Assembly: GCF_000242875.2 (NCBI RefSeq)
Contig: NZ_AEXL02000108.1
Location: forward strand, 1-47,481
Length of the DNA: 47,481 bases
DNA from: Candidatus Nitrosopumilus salarius BD31
Lineage (GTDB): Archaea > Thermoproteota > Nitrososphaeria > Nitrososphaerales > Nitrosopumilaceae
Direction of reading: 5' to 3'
The notes below the pieces were generated by a model. It had not been told where the DNA came from. It did not search any database and was given only the letters and a program-made list of their open reading frames with translations. Both the position numbers and the translations under genes were made by a program. Each line of letters starts with the position of its first letter. The first letter of the stretch is position 1. Of the stretch, positions 15,149-25,232 are shown in pieces.

Positions 15149-18100
15149 TTATTTAGGTGGTTTTTGTCTAATGATAAAAATGAAAGCAATTCCGATCGCA
15201 ATTCCTATGACCACACCAATTGCAATACCGTTACCAAATGATGAATCAGGATATGTAATGACTTCATCAACTTTGGGCGGGGTTTTTGTTTCATTGATAA
15301 TTGTGATATCTTCTTCAGTATTTGTGACAGTATTAGATGGAGTGATTTTAGTCTCCTCATCTATATGAATATCTGAAATCATTTCTGGTGAGATGTTTGT
15401 GAATTTAGCAGCTAGTGTAATTGGTTCAGTTATTGAATCACCTCCAAACAAAGTTGAATGTGTTAATAGTGTGTATGTCCCTGTTTGATTAATTGGAATG
15501 TAAAGTACTGTTGATGTGTCATCTTTATTTTTAACTGGATAGAATCCTCCACCCTGACTAAAAATTGAATTGCCTAACCAATCAAGTGAAGCCCAATCAA
15601 GAAAATGACCAAACACTCCAGATGGAACATTAGTTTGTATTATTTTTCCTGTAGGATCCATTACAAAGACAGATAAGTTTGTGTCATCACTAGTCCATGA
15701 AATTTCAATTGCAGCAGAGTTAATAGATTCATTTTGAATATCAAAATAATATTGTCTCCAGTCTCCTGCCATGTATCTATTAGCCATGTCAAAGGCACCT
15801 TTAGTGTATCCATTTCCATAAATAACATCACTACCTTGTACACCTTTAATTAAAATTGTAGAATCGTTTTCAATTACTGGTTGTTTGACTGCAAAAGATA
15901 TCGGAGCATTAACAGTGTGCCTATCACTTTTAAAATTCAAGAATCCTTGATAAACTCCAGTTTGATAATCATCAGGTACAATTAATGTTACATCAACTGT
16001 AGCAATTTCTTTTGGAGGAACAGAAATAATTTCTGATTCTGACCATACTATAGGCCATTTTTCTTTTTCATAATAGCTTGAAGAGATTGTATAATCCATC
16101 GAAGTTGAATTTTGTTTTGTGTCACCTAACCAGTAAGAATATCTAGTTGGAACTGGATAAACTCCTACAAGTGGAATGCCTTTAAATTGTTCAGCAGGTT
16201 CTGAAACTCTTAATTCTTGAACAGTTCCCCATGAACCAGCTCTATTTACCAGAGATAATTCATCACTGGTAATTTTTGTATCGTTGTTGTTGTCAATCCA
16301 ATCATACAGATACAATGAAGCAATTTTGATGTCATCTGCATATACATCAGATGTATTATTCATAAAATCACTAAATTGAAAATTTAGATTTAGAATCATT
16401 AATGAAGATTCATCAGGTATTGGTTTGTCTTTATTAAAAAAATCACCAAGTTTGGAACTTGAATTAACGTCAGATAAGTTTACATAATTTGGAATGAATT
16501 TATCAGTTTCATTCAATATAGAATCATGTTGGCGTAGAATCGTCGTTCCATTGAATTGTGTATTAGATATCAGAGACAAAGTTTGAGGCATCACACTAAT
16601 TGATAAAGTATCATTAGTAGGATTTTTAATTGTAAATACGGTAGTAGTTCTTTCACCGGGTAGTAATTGTCCAGCAAACCAACTAGTCATAGGAAATGAA
16701 TGTGTTGGTAGTTGAAATTTTTCAAATCCTATTGCCGTTGAATTTATCTGTTCAATAGACGGGTTGAGAATTTTTTTGATATTATTATAGGAATCGTCAT
16801 TATACACAATGAAAACACCATCTTCACCATGAACGAAATTTAATGCAGATTCAATATTTGTCAAACCAGAGCCTTGAGTAAATGGATCACTGTTTAGATC
16901 TGTGGCAGTAGACATTAGAATATTTTTGATCAAAAAAGGATCATAGTCTTGTGATTGTTTTTTCATTTCTTCAATCAATATTGCAGCACTTCCAGAAACT
17001 AGTGGTGCTGCCATACTAGTTCCACCAAATAATGAAAACGATTCGTCTTTGGAATCCTTTTTAGTTTTCAATACACTTGAAGGCGTAAAACCGTGAGCAC
17101 CAATACTCATTACATCAGGTTTTGGATCTCCAATTGAACTTGGACCCCTACTGGAAAAATCAACTACATCATTTGAGTGATTGGTTGTATTTCCAAATCT
17201 TGGCTGGTCTTTGAATGGACCATATCCAACAAATACATTGTTAGTAGTAGCCCCAACAGAAATTCCAAATGGTGATGCATTTGGCAATCCAATTGTTCCA
17301 TATCCATGTCCAGAATTTCCAGCACTTGAAACAATTGTCACGCCAGGATAAGCATCATCCAAAGAATTTGGAGTTGTCAGTACACTAAGAACCATAGACA
17401 GTATATCCATTCCAGGAGATGTCTTAAAAGAAGGAAAATTTGATACGCCCCAGCTATTAGAAATGATATCAACACGCGGTTTGCCAGAAAACTTCCAAGT
17501 ATGATCTTTGTTTTCAAATCCTGCAGACCATAACCATCCATATACAGTATCACCTAACCATAATGCTTTTACAGGTACAATTTTTGCATCAGGAGCTACA
17601 CCAGTAATTGTATATCTTTTTGAATTATTGTAAATGTCATATGTCTCTTGACCACGTGAAGTAATTGATGCAGTACTTGACGTGCCATGTCCCATAAAAT
17701 CAGTCATCAACCCAAAGAATTCACCATCTGAATCAAATGCTGGCAATAGTGTTCCATTTATTGCATTTAATGTATCATCGATGTCAGTAGAATTATTTCT
17801 AATTACTCCATATACATCAAGAACTTGTGCTCCAAATGTTCCTGCACTGTAATCATTTTTTCCATCATTATTGGAATCATAAACAAGAAATTCTTTTCCG
17901 CTGCCTAACACAATTGGTTTTTCATCAGTAAAATCAAAATCATAGTTTGGTTTTTGCCCTGACTTTAAATCAAATCTTGTATAATCTTCCCAAGATGTAC
18001 TCATATCAGGAATCATAGTATCATATACTCCAGGTGTAAATGAATCAACAACTAAAACAGGAACTACTTGTATTCTAGCCATTGGTCCTTCTAATCCTCC

Positions 18101-18958
18101 TTGATAGATTACCCCAAGATGGTATATTCCACTTTTTGATTTTATGTAATCTTTATTGCTATTTCCAATTTTCATATCATGATCTAGTGTACCATTAAAA
18201 ATTACAGAGTTTCCAAGTTGAGGGAAAAATGAATTATAGATGGGAATTTTACTGCCTTTACCACCTTGAGATACATCTAGGAATACGCCATCTCTTGTAA
18301 CATATGCAGATGATGTCATGTGAGAGGGTATTGGTTTGCTATAATTTCTAATAATTTCGTTATCATCAATATATGCAAAGAAGGTTGCATTAGTTAGAAC
18401 AATTCCTTGCCCATCAGGGTCAAGCATGATAGGATGATTGGCTTTATCTCTTGCAACTGAATGCTGAATATCTGGATTTGAGAAATCAACACCAGTATCG
18501 ACGATTGCAATTACGGTGCCATTTCCTGTTGCGTTAAATTTTTTCTTAGCCATATTTGATCCAGTAATATCACCAATTCGCGAAACATCTGAAATCTCAT
18601 TATCGGATAAATGAAAATCTAATTTAGAATCTTCAATGATGTAATAACCCTGTGAAGCCAAATTTGATGCAGAGTTTTCAGAAAGAACAGATACATAAAA
18701 AAATCCATTATCAGATTTAATCCCATATATTGAACTAGTTTTTAAAAAATCATTATTCTGTAAATCATTTCCAAAAATTAGATATCTTTTAAAATCATTT
18801 TCAGTAAAAAAGTTTGAATCAATTTCTACAATACCAGAATCAAAAATTAATGGATTTTGAACTTCATTTGTAGTCAAATCACCAGAAATAAATCCATATG
18901 AATTAGTAACGGTTGATGAAAGAAGAATTACAAAAAAGAAGATAGCCGCTTTGGGCAT
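15149..18958 (-). CDS. Large membrane-anchored subtilisin-like serine protease (S8, pyrolysin/TPPII-like)
   Basis: 1269 aa, with a signal peptide (about 1-22) and a C-terminal TM helix (FGNGIAIGVVIGIAIGIAF) followed by a basic tail, so the body is extracellular. Catalytic triad: Asp154 (AIVDTGVDF), His424 (GHGTSSTAS) and Ser648 (GGTSMAAP), with oxyanion Asn548 (SSAGNSG). About 270 residues separate Asp and His, an insertion reminiscent of pyrolysin and tripeptidyl peptidase II. It contains a calcium-like DSNNDGKND loop near residue 361. The ~580 residues after the catalytic domain are beta-rich. The next gene upstream on the strand ends 31 nt away, but this gene has its own TATA box. It may process surface proteins or digest external peptides (inference). 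Confidence 0.9.
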   Translation of the reverse strand: MPKAAIFFFVILLSSTVTNSYGFISGDLTTNEVQNPLIFDSGIVEIDSNFFTENDFKRYLIFGNDLQNNDFLKTSSIYGIKSDNGFFYVSVLSENSASNLASQGYYIIEDSKLDFHLSDNEISDVSRIGDITGSNMAKKKFNATGNGTVIAIVDTGVDFSNPDIQHSVARDKANHPIMLDPDGQGIVLTNATFFAYIDDNEIIRNYSKPIPSHMTSSAYVTRDGVFLDVSQGGKGSKIPIYNSFFPQLGNSVIFNGTLDHDMKIGNSNKDYIKSKSGIYHLGVIYQGGLEGPMARIQVVPVLVVDSFTPGVYDTMIPDMSTSWEDYTRFDLKSGQKPNYDFDFTDEKPIVLGSGKEFLVYDSNNDGKNDYSAGTFGAQVLDVYGVIRNNSTDIDDTLNAINGTLLPAFDSDGEFFGLMTDFMGHGTSSTASITSRGQETYDIYNNSKRYTITGVAPDAKIVPVKALWLGDTVYGWLWSAGFENKDHTWKFSGKPRVDIISNSWGVSNFPSFKTSPGMDILSMVLSVLTTPNSLDDAYPGVTIVSSAGNSGHGYGTIGLPNASPFGISVGATTNNVFVGYGPFKDQPRFGNTTNHSNDVVDFSSRGPSSIGDPKPDVMSIGAHGFTPSSVLKTKKDSKDESFSLFGGTSMAAPLVSGSAAILIEEMKKQSQDYDPFLIKNILMSTATDLNSDPFTQGSGLTNIESALNFVHGEDGVFIVYNDDSYNNIKKILNPSIEQINSTAIGFEKFQLPTHSFPMTSWFAGQLLPGERTTTVFTIKNPTNDTLSISVMPQTLSLISNTQFNGTTILRQHDSILNETDKFIPNYVNLSDVNSSSKLGDFFNKDKPIPDESSLMILNLNFQFSDFMNNTSDVYADDIKIASLYLYDWIDNNNDTKITSDELSLVNRAGSWGTVQELRVSEPAEQFKGIPLVGVYPVPTRYSYWLGDTKQNSTSMDYTISSSYYEKEKWPIVWSESEIISVPPKEIATVDVTLIVPDDYQTGVYQGFLNFKSDRHTVNAPISFAVKQPVIENDSTILIKGVQGSDVIYGNGYTKGAFDMANRYMAGDWRQYYFDIQNESINSAAIEISWTSDDTNLSVFVMDPTGKIIQTNVPSGVFGHFLDWASLDWLGNSIFSQGGGFYPVKNKDDTSTVLYIPINQTGTYTLLTHSTLFGGDSITEPITLAAKFTNISPEMISDIHIDEETKITPSNTVTNTEEDITIINETKTPPKVDEVITYPDSSFGNGIAIGVVIGIAIGIAFIFIIRQKPPK

Positions 18959-18980
18959 TAGTTAGTTTTCTTTTCTAGTG

Positions 18981-18990
18981 TTATTATAAC
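18981..18990 (-). promoter_or_regulatory. TATA box of the subtilase gene
   Basis: GTTATAATAA on the minus strand is centred 27 nt before the ATG at 18958 and touches the stop codon of the preceding gene. Confidence 0.55.
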
Positions 18991-19958
18991 TATCTTCTTC
19001 GTGCAAGAATTGCAATCTGGAGTGCAACAATAATTCCTATTGAAGCTATAATTGGAAATAATAAAGAATTGAGTTGATTCGAAGCTTCACTGATAAATTC
19101 TACAGATGTTGAAATTGTGTCAGTGCTTTGATCAATATTAGAACTTGCCTGTTCCAAAGTAGTTCCAAATCCTTCAATTTCTAATTTCAGAGTATCAAGC
19201 TCACTTGATGTTTCATCTAAGATAGAATTTAATTTAATTATTTGCTGAGAGATTCCACCAAGATCTTGACTTAGAACGTTAGTTGCAGCTGAACCGTGAG
19301 ATGTAGTTCCTTGACTAAATGCAACTACATGAAATACATGAGTCCCTTCTTCTCGCGGAGTATAATCAACATAATACAGTCCTTGATGAAGAGTCTTAAA
19401 AGAACTAGATAATGGAACAGAAATACCGGATGGTAAATGAACATGTGTTGTACCTAATAATTTAGAAGGATCGTCTCCAACCAATAATCCATCACTAGTT
19501 ATTTGTACAAATACTCTAATTGGCTGATTAATTGCTGCAGTTTCAGGTGCAAACACCAATGTATTTACAGTTCTTTCTATGGGTACGTCTACTAGATCAG
19601 TTGTAGCAGAGAACTTTACATCAATTTTTTTAGATATGCCATTTTGCTCAGTGCTAATTACTTCAACAGTATATGTTCCATATGGGAAATTTGTTGAGGG
19701 GTTTGGCCATTTTAATAAATCATAATCAAACGAACCATCAGAATCAGTAGTTATCTGATCAAATTTTGAAATTGTTTCATCTGGAGCAAAAAGTCGGATG
19801 ATCAAATTTTCATTTGGTAATCCTTTGCCATAAACTTGCAAGTTATGTTCAGGAGAATACACTTTGCTGTTTGTAAACAAATCTAATTCTGAAAATGAAT
19901 CAGAGACATTTACAATTAAAAAAACAATCAAAAAAGAAAATAGTATTTGAAATTTCAT
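18990..19958 (-). CDS. Secreted beta-domain/coiled-coil protein with C-terminal membrane anchor
   Basis: 322 aa, no named family recognised. In order: signal peptide (about 1-22); an Ig-like domain (about 25-120) with YSPEHNLQVYGKG and DGSFDYDLLKWP; a second beta domain (about 125-225) with FAPETAAINQPIRVFVQI and GLYYVDYTPREEGTHVF; a heptad-patterned helix with many Ile/Leu/Ser (about 230-293); a TM helix (about 295-316) and the terminal basic ARRR. This is the architecture of a stalk that holds something above the membrane. It sits directly downstream of the S-layer gene (107-bp gap), so an S-layer anchor analogous to SlaB is possible but unproven. Confidence 0.8.
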   Translation of the reverse strand: MKFQILFSFLIVFLIVNVSDSFSELDLFTNSKVYSPEHNLQVYGKGLPNENLIIRLFAPDETISKFDQITTDSDGSFDYDLLKWPNPSTNFPYGTYTVEVISTEQNGISKKIDVKFSATTDLVDVPIERTVNTLVFAPETAAINQPIRVFVQITSDGLLVGDDPSKLLGTTHVHLPSGISVPLSSSFKTLHQGLYYVDYTPREEGTHVFHVVAFSQGTTSHGSAATNVLSQDLGGISQQIIKLNSILDETSSELDTLKLEIEGFGTTLEQASSNIDQSTDTISTSVEFISEASNQLNSLLFPIIASIGIIVALQIAILARRR

Positions 19959-20033
19959 TTTAACTTATTGTTAATGTTCTCCTAGATATTGCTTCTGGAA
20001 ATTTATCTATAACTTACGTTAAGTGTGATTCAA

Positions 20034-20052
20034 AAAAAAGAAAAAAAGGGTA
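20034..20052 (-). terminator. T-tract terminator of the S-layer gene
   Basis: Minus strand CCCTTTTTTTCTTTTTTTTG lies about 14-32 nt after the S-layer stop codon. It is the strongest oligo-T tract in the window, as expected for a very highly expressed gene. Confidence 0.65.
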
Positions 20053-20065
20053 ATGTGAACTAGTT

Positions 20066-23000
20066 TTATCTTACAGTTATCGTTGTGGATACTGGTGGTG
20101 ATAATGCCGTAGGATTATCAACAGACTCCCAAACAAATGCAGTTGCACTATAAGTGCCTGCTTCAGTTGGAATCCATGATAATGCTGGGCTGAATGATTG
20201 ACCAGCAGATAGTGAACCTGTAATCCATGCTAGTGAGACTGTAACACCGTTACCATCCTGAATCTGTACCAAGTATGCAAATTGTTGCTCTCTATCCTGA
20301 CCATTTGCTAAGTCAGCACTGATTTGCACCTGTTGGTCAACGGAAACAGTATCTAAACTGTTACCGAATGCATCAACTGTTCTCAAGTTAGCAGCTGGTG
20401 CTCTCTCGAGTGGTGGTACAACAGTACCGATTAGGGAAGTGGCAGTGATATCAAGTTCATCTGCAGTTGTGTATGGATTAGGTAGTGTATTGTCTTCATA
20501 TGATGCAGTGACAGTGTCACCTTCTGAAACTCTGAGTCTGTGACCAGAAGATTCATCGGTAGTTGTGAAGAACACAGTACCTTCGAATATTCCAGTTGCC
20601 TCATTAGTTTCAGTCACAGTAAGATCAATACCTCCGGCGTCGGAGTCAGACCAGGTGTCAACATCGAAGTTGTCAACTGATTCTGGATCTAAGTTCATGT
20701 CTGGGTCAATAACTCTTACAACACCTGTTCCGCTTGCTGGATAGCTTGCTTCAAGCCACTGAACTTCACCAATGTTCCATCTGATAAGTGCTGAACCGAC
20801 TACAGTTTCATCCTCTGAGAATTCAAAGGAGACAGTAAGTCCGTCATCATCATCAGTTTCTAGGTATCCATCGGTTGGACCACCACCAGTTGCTGGTGTG
20901 GTTCTTGGATTAGTATCATCACCTGTTACGCCATCTGCATCGTGAGCAAATCCTGTTAGGATTACTTCACCAGTGAAGATGCCGGTGTCAGTACCAGTTT
21001 CGACGAGTTTGTAGTTCTTAAGATTGTGTCCTCTGGTTGAGACCTTTATTGGGTCTTTATCAGTATCTCCAATCTCATCAACTAAGTTACTGTCAAAGTT
21101 GTGATCTGGTGCGACAATGGTAATGTATACTTTATCAGTCCATGTGTAAACTTTTTGGTCAAGCTCTACAGTTGCTCCGAAGTTTGAAGTGAATATTGTC
21201 AAGTTGACATCTTCATCTTCATCTCCTACATAGTCAGATCCGGATGGACCCCAGTCCGTATACTCGAGGACAATTTCTTCTCCTCTTTCTAGGTTATCAC
21301 CATCTAATACAGAAGGAATCTCGACGACTATCTGGAAGATACCAGTAGAGTCACCTGTTTCTCTAAAGTTAAGTGGTTCTGGGTCGAATGCTGCTCCTTG
21401 TCCGTCTGCGTCACCCATGGTGACGGTTGCGGCATCAGAGTCCCATTCAATCAAGTCCAAGTCATATGTCTCAGCCTGATCATTGTCCAAATCTAAGTCT
21501 GGTTCAATGAGGGTCAAGATCATGTCGGATCCAATAATATACACAGATTTGTCAGATTGTAATACACCGTTTCTTAGGTCAAAAGTAGCAGAGTCTGTTA
21601 CAGTATTGACATCACCTGATGCATCAGCTGGGTCAGTGTATTCTACTTGGAGAATATCTCCTTGTAAGATACAATAATTGCCAGATGATGCGGCTACGTC
21701 AAATCTGTCTGTTACTGGGTTATTACCATTATCGGCAACGCCGTTAAGTGGAATAAAGTTATCAGTAACAGGACATGTGGTACTTTCTGGACCGTCGGTA
21801 TATCTAATTAAGATGTCAGATTCAAATATTCCTGCATCTGGTGCGATTTCGTTCATTGGACCAAATTGTCTGGCTCCTTGTGGGTACTTTGTACCAGCAT
21901 CAATTCTACCATTCAAAGCGGCATCACCACCTGCATAGCCTAGTACGACTGAGTTAGCACCTCTGATAACAGAGAGTTTCACTGGTCCTACTGGAGTTGT
22001 ACCTGTAGTGTTTTGTGCAATGAGATCTTCACCACTTGCGGATGTATCAAAGTCTGGATCATTAACTCTAACGTGGACAGTTAAGCCTCCTTTTGCCAAG
22101 AACTCACCTGATTGCAATCCAGCAGTAGAACGGCTGGTACCTGCGGTATCCATACCGGTCTGGTGGATTGGGAAGAGAGATCTTCCAGATGGAGTGGTTG
22201 CTGTATTGGAGTCAAATCTAGCCGGAGTACCAAATGGTACTGGATAGACTGTTCTGTCTAGACTGACTGAACCAGTGTTAGCACGAACTCCTGCGCTATC
22301 ACCGACTTCGATGACTTCACCAGATGCATCTCTAAAGTCAACATAGTTGACTTCAATGTCGAGACCGGTGACAGATTCAGAGCTTGTTGCTCCAGATCTA
22401 CACCATGCAGTTGGGATTTGGAAGTCGCCAACAAAGATACCAGTTTCGGTTCCGGTTTCAATTAATGTGAAACCAGTTGCACCTAAACCGGCGTCAATTC
22501 CTGAGGCTAAGCCACAAGAGTTGGCTGCTGTCCAACGTTCGTCATCAAAGGTGACATCTAGTAATCTACCAAGTTGTTCACCGTTAGATAATGCAATAGA
22601 GGTACCGCCAGATGTGGAGTTTCCACTTCCTACAGCATCTCTATTTTCATCGTTTGCGGTTGTAACTACGGTATAGATATCAATAAGATCAGAGTCTACG
22701 TTAAGATCTAAGTCTTCTAGTGTGATTGTAACTGTGTCAGCATTCTTGTAAGAGCTTTGGTCAAATGAAACAACACCTGAATGTGATGGAGCTTCTGCTT
22801 GATCAGCAACTTGTGTAACAACACCATCGGCACCTAAGTCGTTATAGTTGACTCTTGGTGAATCCTCATCTGTCAAATCTTCAATTACAATGAAACTTGG
22901 GTCATTGGCAATTGGAGAGAGGCCTAGATAAGTATCTTCGTCGAGGATGTTTAGTTGGTTGATCATGATGTATTCCAAGCTACCTTCAAAGGTACTTGTA

Positions 23001-25192
23001 TTATCACCTGTTTCTTCAGCTTCAATTCTGATTAATTGGTTAGCAATTCTTTCGCTTGCTTCCAAGCCATCATTTGTGAAACCAAATGAGAAAAAGTCAG
23101 CAACGATTGCTTCTTTAGCATCTGGAGTGAATCCAGATGATTGGGCAATCAATAAACCGACATTGTTATTCTCAATAGCAGAGCCCTGTACAAACAATTG
23201 ATTGTTAATTGAAGATCTGACTGTAAGGTCTCCACCTAAGGAACTTAGGCTTTGAACATCTACATCATCAGCAATCAATATAGCACCAAGTCCAGTCTTT
23301 GTAACGTTACCTGCGCCAGAAGCTCCTGTATCAATAATGATTTCAGAAGTGCTGTTTAGTAACCATACATCAACGGTTCCAGTGGATGACAAACCTCTAA
23401 CATCTAAGTTAAGGAAGTTAAATCCATGGAAGTCGCCTGTGGAATTGGCATTATTAATTGATTTTCTTAGTTCTCCAATTGTTGTTTCAAAGTCGATGAC
23501 TGTAGCGTTAACATTAGATGATGTAGTTGCAGTGATGATTGCTCGTTCACTGAATTTTTCTACACTAACTGTTGATGTTACGTTATCAAATCTTGCTGAG
23601 GTTGATCCTTGTGTCCATACTTGGCCAGCGGATACACCTGTTGCAGTAAAGTTGGTATAAGCAACTTGTGCTGCAGTTGAAGAGCCTGTACCTGCTTCAC
23701 CAATAGTAAATGGATCTCCAGTTGTTAAGGCTGGGATTAATTGTACATTGGTATCAAACAAGTCTAAGTCTTCATCAGCGCGACTGTTTTTGTTTGCATC
23801 ACCATCTACAATGATTACTGGAATCTCTTCACCAGAGTTCCATTCATCATCTGTTGGTTGTATATCGACTGTTGCAAAGCTAAATCCTACAAGTACTGTT
23901 ACTGGGCTTTCATTGTAATCAATAGATGCAGAGGTTCCCCTTGCTGCATTGCTAGTGATTTTAAGCACTGATGTATCTGATTCATCATATGTACCAAATA
24001 CACCACTGTTTGGACCTTGTTCTGTGATTGTTACAGGAACTGAGCCAGTACCTAATTGTGCTGTTGCAGCTGTTACGCCAAATGCGGTTGCATTGTTGAC
24101 AGAAGCAGTTGTGTTCAGTTGTGTTAGGATTGAATCATCGTTGTCCTGGATTGTAAGAACTGGGTTAGCTGCGTTTTGTACATTTGGATTAACCAATAAT
24201 CTACAATTATCTTCACACATAAGTGATGATAATTTAGAGTTAATGTTAATTGCTGCACCGCCGCTGCCACCATTTTCATTGAACACTTGGTAGTGAGGAC
24301 CAACACTTGTAGTGTTAGCTGCTCTAGTACCAAATGTCCAAGAGTCTTCATCAGTTGGGTCAATGTTTAGCCATAGATCAGTAATAGTTGCGTGAATTTG
24401 TGCATTCTGAGGATACTTGGCTCTATCTAAAGATACGCTGGCAAATTGATCAACAGTGTCAAAAGTAAGTGTTGTTGATTGAACACCACCACCTTTTGCA
24501 TACTGTACGACAACGTTACCACCTGCACTTAGAGAATAGAGTTGAATGAAAGGCCATACTTCTTTGTCAATACCAATTTGTCCAACATAAGTTGCGTTAG
24601 GGAAAGACACTACGTCTTTCTGTTCACGGATGACATTTTGATTGTCACCTGCTGTAAAGTCAGCAGTACATGCTGCTGTAAGTGCACCACCTGTTGCTGA
24701 ACCTGTAGCTGTACCACCTGTAACACCTGCGCCTACTGCGATACCAACGGAGTCGGTAACAGTAACTGCTGCTGATGCACCTGGTGGAGCTAGATCTGTA
24801 GTATTGTCACAGAATGTACCAAAGTCGAGACCTGCACCACTTGTTGTAGCGGTAGAGTCTGCGATTTGGGCTTGGTCTCTATCAGCAAAGTAACCATACC
24901 AGTTACCATCAACGGCTTGAACCATTCTCAGGGTCTTGCCGTTTACTGTAACGTCTGGTTCACCTTTTGCTTGATCAGTATCATTAATATCAGAATCAAT
25001 CACGACGACCTCAATTACTTGAGGTCCTGACATGTAGTTATCAAACTGTGAGTTTTCTGCGGAAACAAATAGGTTAGCGTTGGCTGCAAATGCTGCTGGC
25101 ATCATAGATGGAGCAACAATTGTCATACCACCGGCTAACATAATTGTCATTAATGTAAGACTAGTTATTTTACGTCCTATTTCGTTATTCAT
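20066..25192 (-). CDS. S-layer protein (Nitrosopumilus type)
   Basis: 1708 aa from the ATG at 25192; a GTG at 25210 would add six residues but lies only ~13 nt from the TATA box, so I prefer the ATG. Signal peptide of 36 residues ends MMPAAFA, then ANANLFVSAENSQFDNYMSG. The mature chain is very rich in Asp, Thr, Gly and Asn and poor in Lys and Cys. An Ig-like module recurs: a (V/L)xLDxxxYP strand, a DLDLNxD acidic segment, then ETGxxTGIFxG (near 22441, 21340 and 20991 in the DNA, with weaker copies). No TM helix or GPI-like signal ends the protein (it stops ...TTITVR), so attachment must need a partner. The sequence resembles the known S-layer protein of Nitrosopumilus maritimus as I remember it. 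Confidence 0.9.
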   Translation of the reverse strand: MNNEIGRKITSLTLMTIMLAGGMTIVAPSMMPAAFAANANLFVSAENSQFDNYMSGPQVIEVVVIDSDINDTDQAKGEPDVTVNGKTLRMVQAVDGNWYGYFADRDQAQIADSTATTSGAGLDFGTFCDNTTDLAPPGASAAVTVTDSVGIAVGAGVTGGTATGSATGGALTAACTADFTAGDNQNVIREQKDVVSFPNATYVGQIGIDKEVWPFIQLYSLSAGGNVVVQYAKGGGVQSTTLTFDTVDQFASVSLDRAKYPQNAQIHATITDLWLNIDPTDEDSWTFGTRAANTTSVGPHYQVFNENGGSGGAAININSKLSSLMCEDNCRLLVNPNVQNAANPVLTIQDNDDSILTQLNTTASVNNATAFGVTAATAQLGTGSVPVTITEQGPNSGVFGTYDESDTSVLKITSNAARGTSASIDYNESPVTVLVGFSFATVDIQPTDDEWNSGEEIPVIIVDGDANKNSRADEDLDLFDTNVQLIPALTTGDPFTIGEAGTGSSTAAQVAYTNFTATGVSAGQVWTQGSTSARFDNVTSTVSVEKFSERAIITATTSSNVNATVIDFETTIGELRKSINNANSTGDFHGFNFLNLDVRGLSSTGTVDVWLLNSTSEIIIDTGASGAGNVTKTGLGAILIADDVDVQSLSSLGGDLTVRSSINNQLFVQGSAIENNNVGLLIAQSSGFTPDAKEAIVADFFSFGFTNDGLEASERIANQLIRIEAEETGDNTSTFEGSLEYIMINQLNILDEDTYLGLSPIANDPSFIVIEDLTDEDSPRVNYNDLGADGVVTQVADQAEAPSHSGVVSFDQSSYKNADTVTITLEDLDLNVDSDLIDIYTVVTTANDENRDAVGSGNSTSGGTSIALSNGEQLGRLLDVTFDDERWTAANSCGLASGIDAGLGATGFTLIETGTETGIFVGDFQIPTAWCRSGATSSESVTGLDIEVNYVDFRDASGEVIEVGDSAGVRANTGSVSLDRTVYPVPFGTPARFDSNTATTPSGRSLFPIHQTGMDTAGTSRSTAGLQSGEFLAKGGLTVHVRVNDPDFDTSASGEDLIAQNTTGTTPVGPVKLSVIRGANSVVLGYAGGDAALNGRIDAGTKYPQGARQFGPMNEIAPDAGIFESDILIRYTDGPESTTCPVTDNFIPLNGVADNGNNPVTDRFDVAASSGNYCILQGDILQVEYTDPADASGDVNTVTDSATFDLRNGVLQSDKSVYIIGSDMILTLIEPDLDLDNDQAETYDLDLIEWDSDAATVTMGDADGQGAAFDPEPLNFRETGDSTGIFQIVVEIPSVLDGDNLERGEEIVLEYTDWGPSGSDYVGDEDEDVNLTIFTSNFGATVELDQKVYTWTDKVYITIVAPDHNFDSNLVDEIGDTDKDPIKVSTRGHNLKNYKLVETGTDTGIFTGEVILTGFAHDADGVTGDDTNPRTTPATGGGPTDGYLETDDDDGLTVSFEFSEDETVVGSALIRWNIGEVQWLEASYPASGTGVVRVIDPDMNLDPESVDNFDVDTWSDSDAGGIDLTVTETNEATGIFEGTVFFTTTDESSGHRLRVSEGDTVTASYEDNTLPNPYTTADELDITATSLIGTVVPPLERAPAANLRTVDAFGNSLDTVSVDQQVQISADLANGQDREQQFAYLVQIQDGNGVTVSLAWITGSLSAGQSFSPALSWIPTEAGTYSATAFVWESVDNPTALSPPVSTTITVR

Positions 25193-25218
25193 GTTATTGG
25201 TTTTTTTCACTAAAATTT

Positions 25219-25228
25219 GTATTTAAGG
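25219..25228 (-). promoter_or_regulatory. TATA box of the S-layer gene
   Basis: CCTTAAATAC on the minus strand is centred about 31 nt from the ATG at 25192 and about 13 nt from the alternative GTG, which decides the start in favour of the ATG. Confidence 0.6.
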
Positions 25229-25232
25229 CTAA

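Noticed and set aside
22008..22676. Long plus-strand ORFs opposite the S-layer gene
   Set aside because: They are antisense shadows of the S-layer frame with no promoter or family resemblance.
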